Shown one piece after another: positions 9,669 through 18,269 of a DNA stretch of 64,000 nt (its first letter is position 1; every line of letters starts with the position of its first letter). Source of the stretch: Geotalea sp. SG265 (GTDB taxonomy: Bacteria > Desulfobacterota > Desulfuromonadia > Geobacterales > Geobacteraceae); contig NZ_JAKZFT010000001.1 of NCBI RefSeq assembly GCF_022808985.1, positions 124,001-188,000 on the forward strand, written 5' to 3'. The notes under the pieces are model-generated. The model searched no databases. It had not been told where the DNA came from and saw only the letters and a program-made list of their open reading frames with translations. The position numbers and the translations under genes were made by a program.

Positions 9669-10983
9669 GGAAGCTCTCCTTGGGAGGCTCGGTCCCTGGG
9701 GCGCTCGCGGGGCGGAGCAGCAGCTTCAGCAGGCCGATGGTCATCAGTACATAGACGGTGACGAATGCCGCCAGCACCAGGTCGATATCCGGGTGAGACG
9801 TCACCCCTTGGGCCACGGTCATATGTCGCTGGACAATCCATGGCTGTCGTCCGAATTCAGTGACGAACCAGCCGCTCTCCAGGGCGATCATGCCGAAAGG
9901 GGAGGCAATGAGGATGGCCCGTACAAGCCGTCGTTCTCCGGGTACGTCCCTATCTAGCCAACGGTGCCACCAGAACCAGCAGGAGACGGCAGCCATAATG
10001 AAGAATGACCCGACCATCAGGTCGAAAAAGGGGTGAACCAGCCGGGGATCGGGAGCGGTATCGGCAGGAAAGGCGTCAAGACCTTCCACCACCGAGTTGG
10101 GGTCCCGGTGGGCAAGAACGCTCAATAGTTTCGGAATCTTCACCGCATATCTTACCTGACCCGATGCGGGATCGGGCCAGCCGCCGATGACCAGCGGAGC
10201 ACCGGCCATGGTGGTGAAATGTGCCTCCATGGCCGCCAGCTTCGGCTTTTGATGGCGGGCGACAAAAGATGCAGCCCAATCGCCGGTAAGAAACATCAAG
10301 GGAAGAAAAAAGCTCCCCACCGCCAGTGCCAGGGTCAGCGCCTGCTTCTGATAGGGGATGTCGTCCCTTCGCAGCAGAGACCAAGCGTAGACCCCGGCCA
10401 CAGCAAAGCCGGTCGCCACATAGGCGGCAAAAGTCCCGTGCACCGCCTCGTGTGCCCAGGCCGGATTGGCCAGGGCCCGCAATGGATGCAGATCGGCAGG
10501 AACACCATTTATCAGAGCAAAGCCGCTCGGGGTGTTCATCCAGCCGTTGGCGCTAATGACGAAGGCCGCCGAGGCTGCGGCGGCAATGGTAATGGGAATG
10601 GTGCAGAGAAAGAGCGCCCGGCGGGAGAGACGCTTTTCACCATAAATATAGAGGGCGAGGAAGATGGCTTCGGTGAAAAAGGCGAAACCTTCGATGGTGA
10701 AGGCTAGGCCGATGAGGGCGCCGCTGAAGGCCATGAACCGTGGCCAGAGGAAACCGAGTTCGAAAGAGAGAATGGTGCCGGAGACGGCACCGATGGCGAA
10801 GAGCAGCCCGGCGGGGCGCACCCAGCGGCGGGCCAGCTGGTGATAGAGGTCGTTTCCCGTGCGCAGGGCGATCCCTTCGGCGATCATCAGCATCAACGGC
10901 AATCCGATGCCGATGGTGGCATAGATGATGTGAAAGGCAAGGGAAACGCCCATGAGGGTGCGGGCGGCAAGGAGGTTGTCCAT
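9655..10983 (-). CDS. cydA: Cytochrome bd oxidase subunit I (CydA), short Q-loop type
   Basis: 442 residues from the ATG at 10983 (GGGGA upstream); a TTG at 10998 would add five residues. Heme ligands can be placed: His18 in LAFHIIYATIG, the His of EAVHGTFAAY, and the Met of FDLMVGSFF. The GRQPW motif is present. At about 440 residues it is shorter than the E. coli protein (522) and lacks its long Q-loop C-terminal insert. Forms an operon with cydB. A possible promoter lies more than 200 bases upstream, so the leader would contain a dispersed hairpin repeat. Confidence 0.93.
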   Translation of the reverse strand: MDNLLAARTLMGVSLAFHIIYATIGIGLPLMLMIAEGIALRTGNDLYHQLARRWVRPAGLLFAIGAVSGTILSFELGFLWPRFMAFSGALIGLAFTIEGFAFFTEAIFLALYIYGEKRLSRRALFLCTIPITIAAAASAAFVISANGWMNTPSGFALINGVPADLHPLRALANPAWAHEAVHGTFAAYVATGFAVAGVYAWSLLRRDDIPYQKQALTLALAVGSFFLPLMFLTGDWAASFVARHQKPKLAAMEAHFTTMAGAPLVIGGWPDPASGQVRYAVKIPKLLSVLAHRDPNSVVEGLDAFPADTAPDPRLVHPFFDLMVGSFFIMAAVSCWFWWHRWLDRDVPGERRLVRAILIASPFGMIALESGWFVTEFGRQPWIVQRHMTVAQGVTSHPDIDLVLAAFVTVYVLMTIGLLKLLLRPASAPGTEPPKESFHVDP

Positions 10984-11017
10984 AACGGTCCCCGGCAAAG
11001 TTTTTGAGCTCGTCTTA

Positions 11018-11190
11018 AGGTGCGGGAGGGACCTCGTCCATTCCGTTCGAGCCTGAGCTGCGGACCTGGACCGCTTTCCTCATCTGTTACCGATCAGGCA
11101 ATGTGAGCTCAGCCCCCCATTCCGACATAGGGCGAGTGTCCGCTCGCCGCTCAGTCTTGTCACTCCACTCCCGAGGTCTCTCCCGCACCT
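11018..11190 (-). repeat. Dispersed hairpin repeat, copy A (most diverged)
   Basis: 173-base element closed by arms 11018-11036 and 11172-11190, which are complementary at 18 of 19 positions (the other is G.T). Internal blocks TGAGCTGCGGACCT and GTGTCCGCTCGCCGCT match those of the other four copies, while the terminal arms differ strongly yet still pair. At 11033/11175 the pair is C-G, where other copies have A-T, G-C or T-A. It lies between the FRG gene stop and cydA, probably within the cydAB leader. Strand denotes orientation relative to copies B and D. Confidence 0.8.
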
Positions 11191-11208
11191 GATAACCAAG
11201 TTTTTCCA

Positions 11209-11235
11209 ATTGTACCAGACCGGCATCGTTTGCAA
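11209..11235 (-). promoter_or_regulatory. Possible cydAB promoter
   Basis: Minus-strand TTGCAA (11235-11230) and TACAAT (11214-11209) are 15 bases apart; shifting the -35 by one base gives 16. They lie just past the FRG gene stop and would yield a leader of about 220 bases before cydA containing repeat copy A. Visual match only; spacing is short. Confidence 0.35.
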
Positions 11236-11239
11236 GTTA

Positions 11240-12019
11240 TCACCTGAGATTCCAGGGCCGTTTTGGCGGGAAGTCCAGTTCATCCTCCAGGAGCAGGTAC
11301 TGATTCCTGATCCTTTCGGCAACGCCGGTAACATCGGGAAAAAGGGAACCGGCATGGACGCCGCAGCGGTAGAGGTCATGGCGGACAAAGGGAAAACGAT
11401 CGGCCGGAACCTGTATCTTGATCAGCTTGCCGTTACGGAAGGGTGTCTCCTCCAGGGGAACAAAGGTGCCGGTCTTCTCGCTGAATTTATGCACCGTGAA
11501 TGCCCCCTCCTGGGAACGGACCCGCCCGGAAACGTGCCGCGGCAGGTATACTTCGGTCATCTCCCCGGCAAAGGGGGAGGCCGCATGATCGGGGTGCTTC
11601 ACCACGTCCTGCTCGTCGGGGATCATCAGCCAGACCACCCCATGTTCTTCCGCAGGCGATGGTGATCTGACGGTAAACCAGAGGGCGCCGAGGGCATTGG
11701 TGGACCAGTCCAGCAGCCTGGTCGGCAGCCCATGGTGCTGGGCCACGGCCAGCCACTCCCACTCGTTGGCCGGCTCAGGATGGACAAAAGGAAATGCCTC
11801 CCGGCAGAAAGTCTCGAACATCAGGCGCTCGTTTTCCAGGACCGGCAGCGAGTGATTGACGGTCGCCACCCTCGGCACCAGCGGCCAATCGTGGGACTGG
11901 CCGCGAAAAATGGCCAGCCCGTTGGAGAGGAGCGTCTCTTCCAAAAGTTCGATGTAATCCCGCAGGGATTCGATCTGCCATATGAGATACTGCACCTGCT
12001 CCACTCTGGTCAGTACCAT
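11240..12019 (-). CDS. FRG-domain protein
   Basis: 259 residues. The defining FRG pieces are present: LAIFRGQSHDWPLVPRV (residues about 36-52) and LAVAQHHGLPTRLLDWSTNA (about 89-108), followed by a less conserved C-terminal half. No signal peptide or membrane helix is seen. FRG domains occur in uncharacterised bacterial and phage proteins; activity is unknown to me and none is assigned. It starts with GAGGGTG upstream, is divergent from the nitroreductase, and has no obvious toxin, antitoxin or defence partner beside it. Confidence 0.8.
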   Translation of the reverse strand: MVLTRVEQVQYLIWQIESLRDYIELLEETLLSNGLAIFRGQSHDWPLVPRVATVNHSLPVLENERLMFETFCREAFPFVHPEPANEWEWLAVAQHHGLPTRLLDWSTNALGALWFTVRSPSPAEEHGVVWLMIPDEQDVVKHPDHAASPFAGEMTEVYLPRHVSGRVRSQEGAFTVHKFSEKTGTFVPLEETPFRNGKLIKIQVPADRFPFVRHDLYRCGVHAGSLFPDVTGVAERIRNQYLLLEDELDFPPKRPWNLR

Positions 12020-12112
12020 GTCACCCTCGCGCCTTTTTCATCTGCCGTGATGCTGCGTTACCTTCAATTTGGGATACTATTATAAAAAAAGATTCGGATC
12101 GGGAGCTGTCCC

Positions 12113-12673
12113 ATGAATACGCTCGAAGCCATAAAAACCCGCCGAAGCATCCGGAAGTTTTCCCACAAGCCCGTGGAACCTGGCATGCTGCATGCCGTTC
12201 TCGATGCAGCACGGATGGCACCTTCCTGGGCAAATATGCAGTGCTGGCGATTCATTGTCGTTACCGATGCCGCAACACGTAAAAAGTTGAGCGAACTTTC
12301 CTTCGTAGCGGCTTTTTTCGCACAGCGCGGCTACCAGACAAATCCTGCCCAGGCGGCGGTTGCCGAGGCGCCGGTAGTCATTGTCCTCTGTGCGGACCCG
12401 ACCCAGTCGGGTGATATGGGAGGGCAGCCCTACTACATGACCGACGTCGGCATCGCCGCCCAGAACATCATGCTTGCCGCCCACTCCCTGGGGCTGGGGA
12501 GTATCTTCGTCGGCCTCTTCTATGCTCGAAAGCTTCATGAACTGCTCTATATCCCGGAGAACATCCGTATCGTCGGTCTGATTCCCATCGGCTATCCCCG
12601 CGAAACCGAGACCGAAGTGCCCAAGAGAAAGCCGCTGGAGGAAGTGGTCTATTACGGCAAGTGGCAAGGCTGA
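12113..12673 (+). CDS. Nitroreductase-family flavoprotein
   Basis: 186 residues, complete FMN-binding nitroreductase fold. Seen: [16 protein letters not shown] at the N terminus (phosphate-binding RRSIRKF), [14 protein letters not shown], and [20 protein letters not shown], with a C-terminal GYPRE segment. Such enzymes use NAD(P)H to reduce nitro compounds, quinones or flavins; substrate cannot be told. GGGAG lies upstream of the ATG. Single gene, divergent from the FRG gene and convergent with the phospholipase gene. Confidence 0.87.
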   Translation: MNTLEAIKTRRSIRKFSHKPVEPGMLHAVLDAARMAPSWANMQCWRFIVVTDAATRKKLSELSFVAAFFAQRGYQTNPAQAAVAEAPVVIVLCADPTQSGDMGGQPYYMTDVGIAAQNIMLAAHSLGLGSIFVGLFYARKLHELLYIPENIRIVGLIPIGYPRETETEVPKRKPLEEVVYYGKWQG

Positions 12674-12695
12674 CAAATTCCTTGCTCAGGCTGGT

Positions 12696-14222
12696 TTAAA
12701 GGCAGGAAAACCACTGTCCCAGAAGCAGTATGCCTCGAAGAAACCGACTCGTCTCGAACCTAGACAGGTTTTCGAAAACGAATTCTTCCACGTGTGGCCG
12801 CTCGGGATCCACAATGCGGGCCACCGGTTCCAGCGCCCCCTGCCAGCCCATTCCTTCCAGTGCCGAGTCAGGTTGATAGGGGCACAGCCTGCTTTCCCCA
12901 TCTTCTGCCAGGTTGTCCAGGTAATCCACCAGCCCGTCGATCTCTGCAAACCTGTCCTCGGCTTCAGCAGCCTCCATCGCCGCATGCTCCGCCAGGAGCG
13001 AGACGCGCACCCGGCGGATCGATGCTGCCAGTTCGGTACTGGTTCCGTCCGCCTCCCAGCTCATGTTCAACTCAGTATCCAGGCCAAGACTTCTGTTGGT
13101 GGCGTTGGCCGAACCGATCGTCAGGAACCGGTCGTCAACGAGCATCAGCTTTGAGTGGATAAAGGTCATCTTTCTCTCGCCGTTACCGGTACAGACGGTG
13201 GAATAGATCCCAAGGCGGTGCCCCGTCTCCGCAGCAACTTCTCTCAGCCCATTCAGCATCCTCATCTGTGGGAGGCCGAGAAACAGCTCCTCGGTGAAGG
13301 GGAGTCTGTCGGGCAGGATCATGACGATCTGCAGTTTTGGCCGCTGCGGTTCCTTCATCCTCGACACCAGCGCCCTGTAAATAGCCTGGGAACTGAAATA
13401 CTGGTTTTCCAGGTAGATGAGCCGCTCCGCAGCCATGATGCCGTCGATGAACAGGCGGCGGATCTCCTGGATCTTTTCCCGAAGGGCAAGAAAATCACGG
13501 GCCTGGGTGCGGCTTATGGCGACGGAATCCGCTGACAGTGGCAGGGCGGCACCGTTGACGGGAGGAAGATGACCATTGACGGTGGGAAAGATGATCGGTT
13601 CACCCCCCGCCTCGGTCCAGCGGGCCTGGAACACTTCCAGCAGTTCCCTGACCACCGGCCCCCTATGGTAGGACTGGATGTCGTGATAGGCGCCGTAGAC
13701 GGTGCCATCCACATTTCTGCGCTCCGGGTTGTGCTCCAGATGCCGACGGTCATCCCACCGGTCCGAGCAGATGTCGATGCCCCCCACAAAGGCCAGCTGC
13801 CCGTCGACAATGACGAACTTCTGATGGTGGGTGGCGTTGACGGCATGCTTGCCGTCGAAGGTGAAATGAATGCGCTCGTTGGTGGACCAGTTGAAAATCT
13901 GGCTCTGGAACCATTCCCGCTCCAATGAAAAAAAGACGCTGAAATCCCAGGCAAGGATATATATCTCAAGTTGGGGTTTCTTTTCGCACAACGATTCGAG
14001 GAAGGGGAGAAACCGCACGTCGCCTGCTGCCGCCTGTGCCTCGCTCCCCCTGAGCAGGCGCACTTCCGAGTCGAATTGCCAGCCGGCCATGAGGATGTTG
14101 TGACGGGCATGGAGCGCCGCATGGTAAAAGGCGCGGTAATAGTCACAGGCATCGACGAGGAGCCCGGTTTCCCGGACCTTGTAAACCCCCTTGCAATTCA
14201 CCCCCTCCTTGAGAATGCTCAT
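12696..14222 (-). CDS. Phospholipase D / cardiolipin synthase-like family protein
   Basis: 508 residues with two HKD motifs: HHQKFVIVDGQLAFVGGID (about residue 150) and HSKLMLVDDRFLTIGSANAT (about residue 350), both with intact His, Lys and Asp. No N-terminal membrane helices are seen, unlike bacterial cardiolipin synthases, so a cytosolic or peripheral phosphatidyltransferase/phospholipase is more likely. Its ATG overlaps the stop of the upstream endonuclease/exonuclease/phosphatase gene by 4 bases, so the two are translationally coupled; this pairing is common and suggests joint phospholipid processing. Confidence 0.87.
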   Translation of the reverse strand: MSILKEGVNCKGVYKVRETGLLVDACDYYRAFYHAALHARHNILMAGWQFDSEVRLLRGSEAQAAAGDVRFLPFLESLCEKKPQLEIYILAWDFSVFFSLEREWFQSQIFNWSTNERIHFTFDGKHAVNATHHQKFVIVDGQLAFVGGIDICSDRWDDRRHLEHNPERRNVDGTVYGAYHDIQSYHRGPVVRELLEVFQARWTEAGGEPIIFPTVNGHLPPVNGAALPLSADSVAISRTQARDFLALREKIQEIRRLFIDGIMAAERLIYLENQYFSSQAIYRALVSRMKEPQRPKLQIVMILPDRLPFTEELFLGLPQMRMLNGLREVAAETGHRLGIYSTVCTGNGERKMTFIHSKLMLVDDRFLTIGSANATNRSLGLDTELNMSWEADGTSTELAASIRRVRVSLLAEHAAMEAAEAEDRFAEIDGLVDYLDNLAEDGESRLCPYQPDSALEGMGWQGALEPVARIVDPERPHVEEFVFENLSRFETSRFLRGILLLGQWFSCL

Positions 14223-14959
14223 GACAGCTCCAGGGCCGCCACCAGCGGCAGATGATCAGAAGCCACCATTGTTTGCGGCGTTCGCGGAGCGCTGATGCGT
14301 CGCACCTTGATATCCGGGCTGAGGAAGAGATAGTCGAGGCGCATGAGCGGCAGCCGGACCGGCCAGGTCCCTTTCAGTCGCTGCCCTCTCCCCGTGCGGT
14401 GGGCATCGTTGAGACGACGGATGAAGTGGCGATAGACGAAGGAGCCGGGAAGGGCGTTGAAATCGCCGCAGAGGACAAGGGGCGCACGGCAGTCGGGATG
14501 CCCGAGCCAGTCAGGCCCGGTCAGGGCGTTGGCCTGGCACATGCGCTCCCGCCTGTTCAGCCCCAGATGGGTAGCCAGCACCTGCAATTTTATCCCCTTG
14601 AACGCCACTTCCGCCCAGACCGCTCCTCTCCGCTCCAGATTCCGGTTGATCGGGTGGGTCGGCAGCGCCTCCCCCTTTACCAGGCGCATGGGAAAGCGGC
14701 TGAGGACCGCATTGCCGTACTCCCCCTCCTCCACCTGGATGGAGGAATGGAAATGATAGGACATTTCCAGACTCTTGGCTATAAGGTGGGCCTGGTCCAC
14801 CAGGTCCGTACGTGAGAGCCCCGCATCCAGCTCCTGCAGGGCGACGACGTCCGGGTTGTAATGGGCGATCACCTCAGCGATCCTCAGGGGGGATACTTTG
14901 CCGTCCATGCCGATGCAGCTATGGACGTTATAGGTCATCACCGAGAAATGGATTGTCAT
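14219..14959 (-). CDS. Endonuclease/exonuclease/phosphatase family protein
   Basis: 246 residues, complete EEP fold. Catalytic pieces: MTYNVHSCIGMDG (Asn), DVVALQELDAG (metal-binding Glu), CGDFNALPGS (Asp/Asn) and the C-terminal ASDHLPLVAALEL (Asp-His). The family includes nucleases and phosphodiesterases such as sphingomyelinases; the coupling to a phospholipase D-like gene makes a lipid phosphodiesterase plausible. No signal peptide. A strong sigma70-like promoter lies about 65 bases upstream. Confidence 0.85.
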   Translation of the reverse strand: MTIHFSVMTYNVHSCIGMDGKVSPLRIAEVIAHYNPDVVALQELDAGLSRTDLVDQAHLIAKSLEMSYHFHSSIQVEEGEYGNAVLSRFPMRLVKGEALPTHPINRNLERRGAVWAEVAFKGIKLQVLATHLGLNRRERMCQANALTGPDWLGHPDCRAPLVLCGDFNALPGSFVYRHFIRRLNDAHRTGRGQRLKGTWPVRLPLMRLDYLFLSPDIKVRRISAPRTPQTMVASDHLPLVAALELS

Positions 14960-15022
14960 GGCTAGGATTGTGATTGGATGCCGTAGACGCCGGTTCAGTA
15001 AAAATGTGATGTTATTAATAAA

Positions 15023-15050
15023 CTATAGGAGAAAAGTGCCGCATGTCAAC
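15023..15050 (-). promoter_or_regulatory. Sigma70-type promoter of the EEP-phospholipase D pair
   Basis: On the minus strand a perfect TTGACA (15050-15045) is followed after 16 bases by TATAGT (15028-15023). Transcription would start near 15016, giving a leader of about 57 bases. Seen directly as sequence match; activity is inferred. Confidence 0.6.
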
Positions 15051-15095
15051 GGAGGCAAGGCTGCAGGGGCGTAGCAGTTGGAGAGGAAATGGAGG

Positions 15096-15983
15096 CTAAT
15101 AGGGATACCAGCGCCTGATGACGAAGGCTTTCTTTCCCTCCCGGCTCGCTTCGGCATAGTCATCGACGCCCAGTCGGGTCTTCATCACCCCTGCCAGGGT
15201 CTGACGGAGCGGGCGAATAACAACACCACCGCCGGTCCCGCCGCAGTCCAGGCGGCTCTCGATGGTCCGCTCCCGGTCGAGGACGATGATGACATGGCCC
15301 GACCAGACGATCAGGTCGAGAGGTTCCACCAGGTTTACTATCTGGTCAATGTTTTTCCCGGCAATGGCGAGGGGCTTGCCGTAGCCGATCAGTTCGCTGG
15401 TGTTGCGGGGGGTGAAGCCGTCGGTCGCCTGGTAGAGGAGGCCTGAGCAATCGACTCCCTGCAGCCGCCAGAGATTGGCTGTCTGCCCATCGAGACTTCC
15501 CGCAGGCCTGAAGAAGGTGAGCATTTGGCCGATGCCTTCACGAATATTGCCACCCCAGACGTAGCGGCTTCCCCGGGCGGCAAGCATGTCGTCGATGATG
15601 GCCTGGCGGTGGGGCAGCCGGCGGGGGCGCTCCGGCGGCTTTTTATCCGAAAGGCGGACGAAGCGGCTGTCCAGGTAATAGCCGGTTTTGCTCCGGTATG
15701 GATAATCGGCGGTTCTGACCCTGAAGACCCGCAGGTTTCCCCTCTTCATCTCCTGGTCGATGGTGAATACGGTCCCCGGCAGGGCGATGAACTCCATGGC
15801 CCTGATCAGCCCGCAGTCATCCATCTTGAGGGTCCGCCCGTCACTTCCGCCGAAGACAGCAGCGAAATTGGGAGTATTGAGCACCGGTGTCGGAATCTCT
15901 GCAACGGCATAATGGCGGGCCGGTTCCCCGGCAAAACATGGAGAAAACAGGAACAGTAGACAAATGGAAAGGAAGAATTTCAT
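15096..15983 (-). CDS. Secreted NlpC/P60-family hydrolase
   Basis: 295 residues. A signal peptide (MKFFLSICLLFLFSPCFAG) is followed by SH3-like sequence and a C-terminal NlpC/P60 domain: catalytic Cys in GVDCSGLLYQA and His in WSGHVIIVLDRE. Such enzymes usually cut peptide cross-links in peptidoglycan; an insertion rich in Gly and Phe precedes the Cys. AAGGTAA lies upstream of the ATG. It is the last gene of the minus-strand run that begins at def. Confidence 0.85.
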   Translation of the reverse strand: MKFFLSICLLFLFSPCFAGEPARHYAVAEIPTPVLNTPNFAAVFGGSDGRTLKMDDCGLIRAMEFIALPGTVFTIDQEMKRGNLRVFRVRTADYPYRSKTGYYLDSRFVRLSDKKPPERPRRLPHRQAIIDDMLAARGSRYVWGGNIREGIGQMLTFFRPAGSLDGQTANLWRLQGVDCSGLLYQATDGFTPRNTSELIGYGKPLAIAGKNIDQIVNLVEPLDLIVWSGHVIIVLDRERTIESRLDCGGTGGGVVIRPLRQTLAGVMKTRLGVDDYAEASREGKKAFVIRRWYPY

Positions 15984-15992
15984 ATATTTACC

Positions 15993-16325
15993 TTACTTGA
16001 GCAGCCATTGGTGAAGCACAGCACCGACCAGCCAGAAGCCGAAACCGGCGAAGAGAACGAGCGGCAAAGGCAATTGCCGGCGGAAACAGAAGAGCGCCAC
16101 GACAAAGAAAAGGACGGTCGGTATGATCCCCCAGAGCACCCCCCTGGTGTATTCCGTCATGAGCCTGAAATCGCCGGGGTTATCGTTGTAGAGCCAGAGC
16201 AGCACAAGTAGGCTCGTCAGAGGCATGGTGGCGATCAGCCCCCCCAAGGTGGGGAATTTCCTGCCGATCTGGGTGCAGACGATAATGATGACGTTGGTGA
16301 GTAGCAGCTTGAGGGCAAATTGCAT
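15993..16325 (-). CDS. DUF3147 family small membrane protein
   Basis: 110 residues with about four hydrophobic segments. Recognisable pieces are LLTNVIIIVCTQIGRKFPTL and GGLIATMPLTSLLVLLWLY. DUF3147 proteins are integral inner-membrane proteins of unknown function. It lies nine bases upstream of the NlpC/P60 gene and 19 bases after the cysteine synthase-like gene. Confidence 0.75.
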   Translation of the reverse strand: MQFALKLLLTNVIIIVCTQIGRKFPTLGGLIATMPLTSLLVLLWLYNDNPGDFRLMTEYTRGVLWGIIPTVLFFVVALFCFRRQLPLPLVLFAGFGFWLVGAVLHQWLLK

Positions 16326-16344
16326 GAATTACTTCTATCCCAGG

Positions 16345-17277
16345 TCACGGCGGACAGCAGCCGCAGACCGAGCGAAATAACGATGTGCTCAGGTACCGGT
16401 CACCCCGGTCCGGCAGCAGCGTGACGATGATGCCCTTCTCCATGGTCTTTGCCACCTCCAGGGCGCCGGCCACCGCTGCACCACTGGACATACCGATAAA
16501 AAGACCCTCTTTCACAGCCAACAGCCGCGCCGTCTCAAAGGCCAGTTCATCCTCCACCGTCAGTTTGCCGTCCAGCAGTTCCTCGTGGTAGATCTCGGGG
16601 ACAATGGCTTCCTTCATGTTCTTGAGCCCCTGGACCTTGTGCCCGAGGCGCGGCTCGACCCCGATCACCCGCACCGACGGCCGGTTGTCGCGGAAGTAGC
16701 GGCACACCCCCATCAAAGTACCACCAGTTCCCATTCCGGCCACGAATACATCGATCTTACCGGCCGTCTGCCGGTCTATCTCCGGACCGGTTGTCTCATA
16801 ATGGGCCAGCACGTTATTGGGATTGGCATACTGGTTCGGCATGTAATACCGGTCGGGCTCTTCGTCCAGGATTCGATGGGCCAGGCGAATGGCGCCATCG
16901 GTGGCCTCTTCGGCCGGGGAAAGGACCACTTCGGCACCGTATGCCTCAAGGATGCTACGTCGCTCCATGCTGACGCAGGCAGGCATCACCAGTTTCACCC
17001 GATAGCCCTTTGCGGCGCCGAACATGGCCAGGGCAATGCCGGTATTGCCCGAGGTCGGCTCAAGGACCACCTTGTCGCGGGTCAACTCACCCGATTCCTC
17101 TGCCTTGCTCAACATATAGAAGGCGGGCCGATCCTTGACCGACCCGCCCGGATTGCTCCCCTCAAGTTTGGCAAAAATCCGTACCTGCGGGAATGGGTTA
17201 ATGGCGGAAAGCTCGACCAGCGGCGTATTGCCGACAGCATTACCGATCGTACACGAAGCATCCATCATGCTCTCCAT
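16345..17277 (-). CDS. Cysteine synthase (CysM/CysK-like PLP enzyme) with Cys-rich tail
   Basis: 310 residues, fold-type II PLP enzyme. Lys48 in NPGGSVKDR binds PLP, TSGNTG binds the substrate carboxylate, and GMGTGGTLMG holds the phosphate. The expected reaction is O-acetylserine or O-phosphoserine plus sulphide or a sulphur carrier to cysteine. The protein ends with SVCGCCPP, three cysteines absent from the textbook enzymes. Start uncertain: ATGs at 17268 and 17265 lie downstream, the latter with GGAG at better spacing. Member of the def-led operon. Confidence 0.87.
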   Translation of the reverse strand: MESMMDASCTIGNAVGNTPLVELSAINPFPQVRIFAKLEGSNPGGSVKDRPAFYMLSKAEESGELTRDKVVLEPTSGNTGIALAMFGAAKGYRVKLVMPACVSMERRSILEAYGAEVVLSPAEEATDGAIRLAHRILDEEPDRYYMPNQYANPNNVLAHYETTGPEIDRQTAGKIDVFVAGMGTGGTLMGVCRYFRDNRPSVRVIGVEPRLGHKVQGLKNMKEAIVPEIYHEELLDGKLTVEDELAFETARLLAVKEGLFIGMSSGAAVAGALEVAKTMEKGIIVTLLPDRGDRYLSTSLFRSVCGCCPP

Positions 17278-17282
17278 TGCTG

Positions 17283-18263
17283 TTATTTTTCCTGCCTGCC
17301 ACCAGCGCCGATTGCTTTGGCAAGCGGCAGTAACCGCGGCGGATTTTCGCCGCGCAAAAGCGGCAACAACCTCCTGATCCCCTGTGGTTCGTTGCCATTG
17401 CCGTGGACCAGGATGATGCTGCCGTTTATCGGTACCTCCCCTTTGGCAAGCCAGGCATCGCTCCCCAAGGGGATTAGTGACAACTGGCGCAGCTTCTTTA
17501 AAAGGGTGCCATCGGCTACCAACCCGGGAAAGCGAAAAAAGGGGGATGGCACCAACCCCTGTTCCAGAAAAGCCGTTTCAGCTGTCAAGACCTCTTTGAT
17601 AAAGTCACTGCCCGGGATCAACAGGAAGTTGATATTGACCGGCTTTTTGGGATCATAGGGATGACTGTAAGAGTGATTGACCCAGGTAATAGCCAGCTTG
17701 CCGCTCGCAACTTCGTTCTTCAGCCAGAGAAGTTCCTCGGGGTGGCGTTCGAGCCATTTTCCGGTCATGGCGACGGCCAGGGGAACCGCACTCCCGGTCT
17801 TCCCGGAAAGATCGGCCACTGCCGTAAACATTTCCCGCTCAAATGGCCGCTTCGACGGGCACATGTCCACCGTCAAGAACACCCCCTGCTGGGGCGATTC
17901 CGCATGAGTCAGCCCGGCATTCTGCAGCCGGGGCTGTGCATTCGATCGTGCCAATGCCGTGACAAAGGGTGAATGTTCGACCTCTGCAGCCTCACTCAAA
18001 GAAGCGGGACTCGTCACGGCGGCAGGAAGAACGGAGGTTTCCAGGGTCTGCGGGTTTACCAGCAGGAACTCTGCCACGCCATCCCGACTGAACCGGCGAA
18101 TTGCCAGCGAAACCGTTCCCGAGGCATCGCGGCAGATATGGAAGATCGGTTTATAGTCGGCTATGGTGATTGTTCCGGCGGGGGAATCGATCGGCAACAG
18201 AAGAAAGGCAGCCGCACAGGCTCCCAGGGAAAAAAAACGAGAGATAAAGCGCCTGGCATTCAT
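17283..18263 (-). CDS. Polysaccharide deacetylase-family exported protein
   Basis: 326 residues with an N-terminal hydrophobic signal (about 8-27, ending SPAG). The deacetylase-like part spans roughly 145-310: FLTVDMCPS stands in place of the usual TFDDGP, TWVNHSYSHPYDP supplies the His motif, and FFRFPG follows. One of the two acidic residues of motif 1 is absent, so metal use and activity are uncertain. Six bases separate it from DUF116 and five from the cysteine synthase gene. Confidence 0.75.
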   Translation of the reverse strand: MNARRFISRFFSLGACAAAFLLLPIDSPAGTITIADYKPIFHICRDASGTVSLAIRRFSRDGVAEFLLVNPQTLETSVLPAAVTSPASLSEAAEVEHSPFVTALARSNAQPRLQNAGLTHAESPQQGVFLTVDMCPSKRPFEREMFTAVADLSGKTGSAVPLAVAMTGKWLERHPEELLWLKNEVASGKLAITWVNHSYSHPYDPKKPVNINFLLIPGSDFIKEVLTAETAFLEQGLVPSPFFRFPGLVADGTLLKKLRQLSLIPLGSDAWLAKGEVPINGSIILVHGNGNEPQGIRRLLPLLRGENPPRLLPLAKAIGAGGRQEK

Positions 18264-18269
18264 GCGCGG

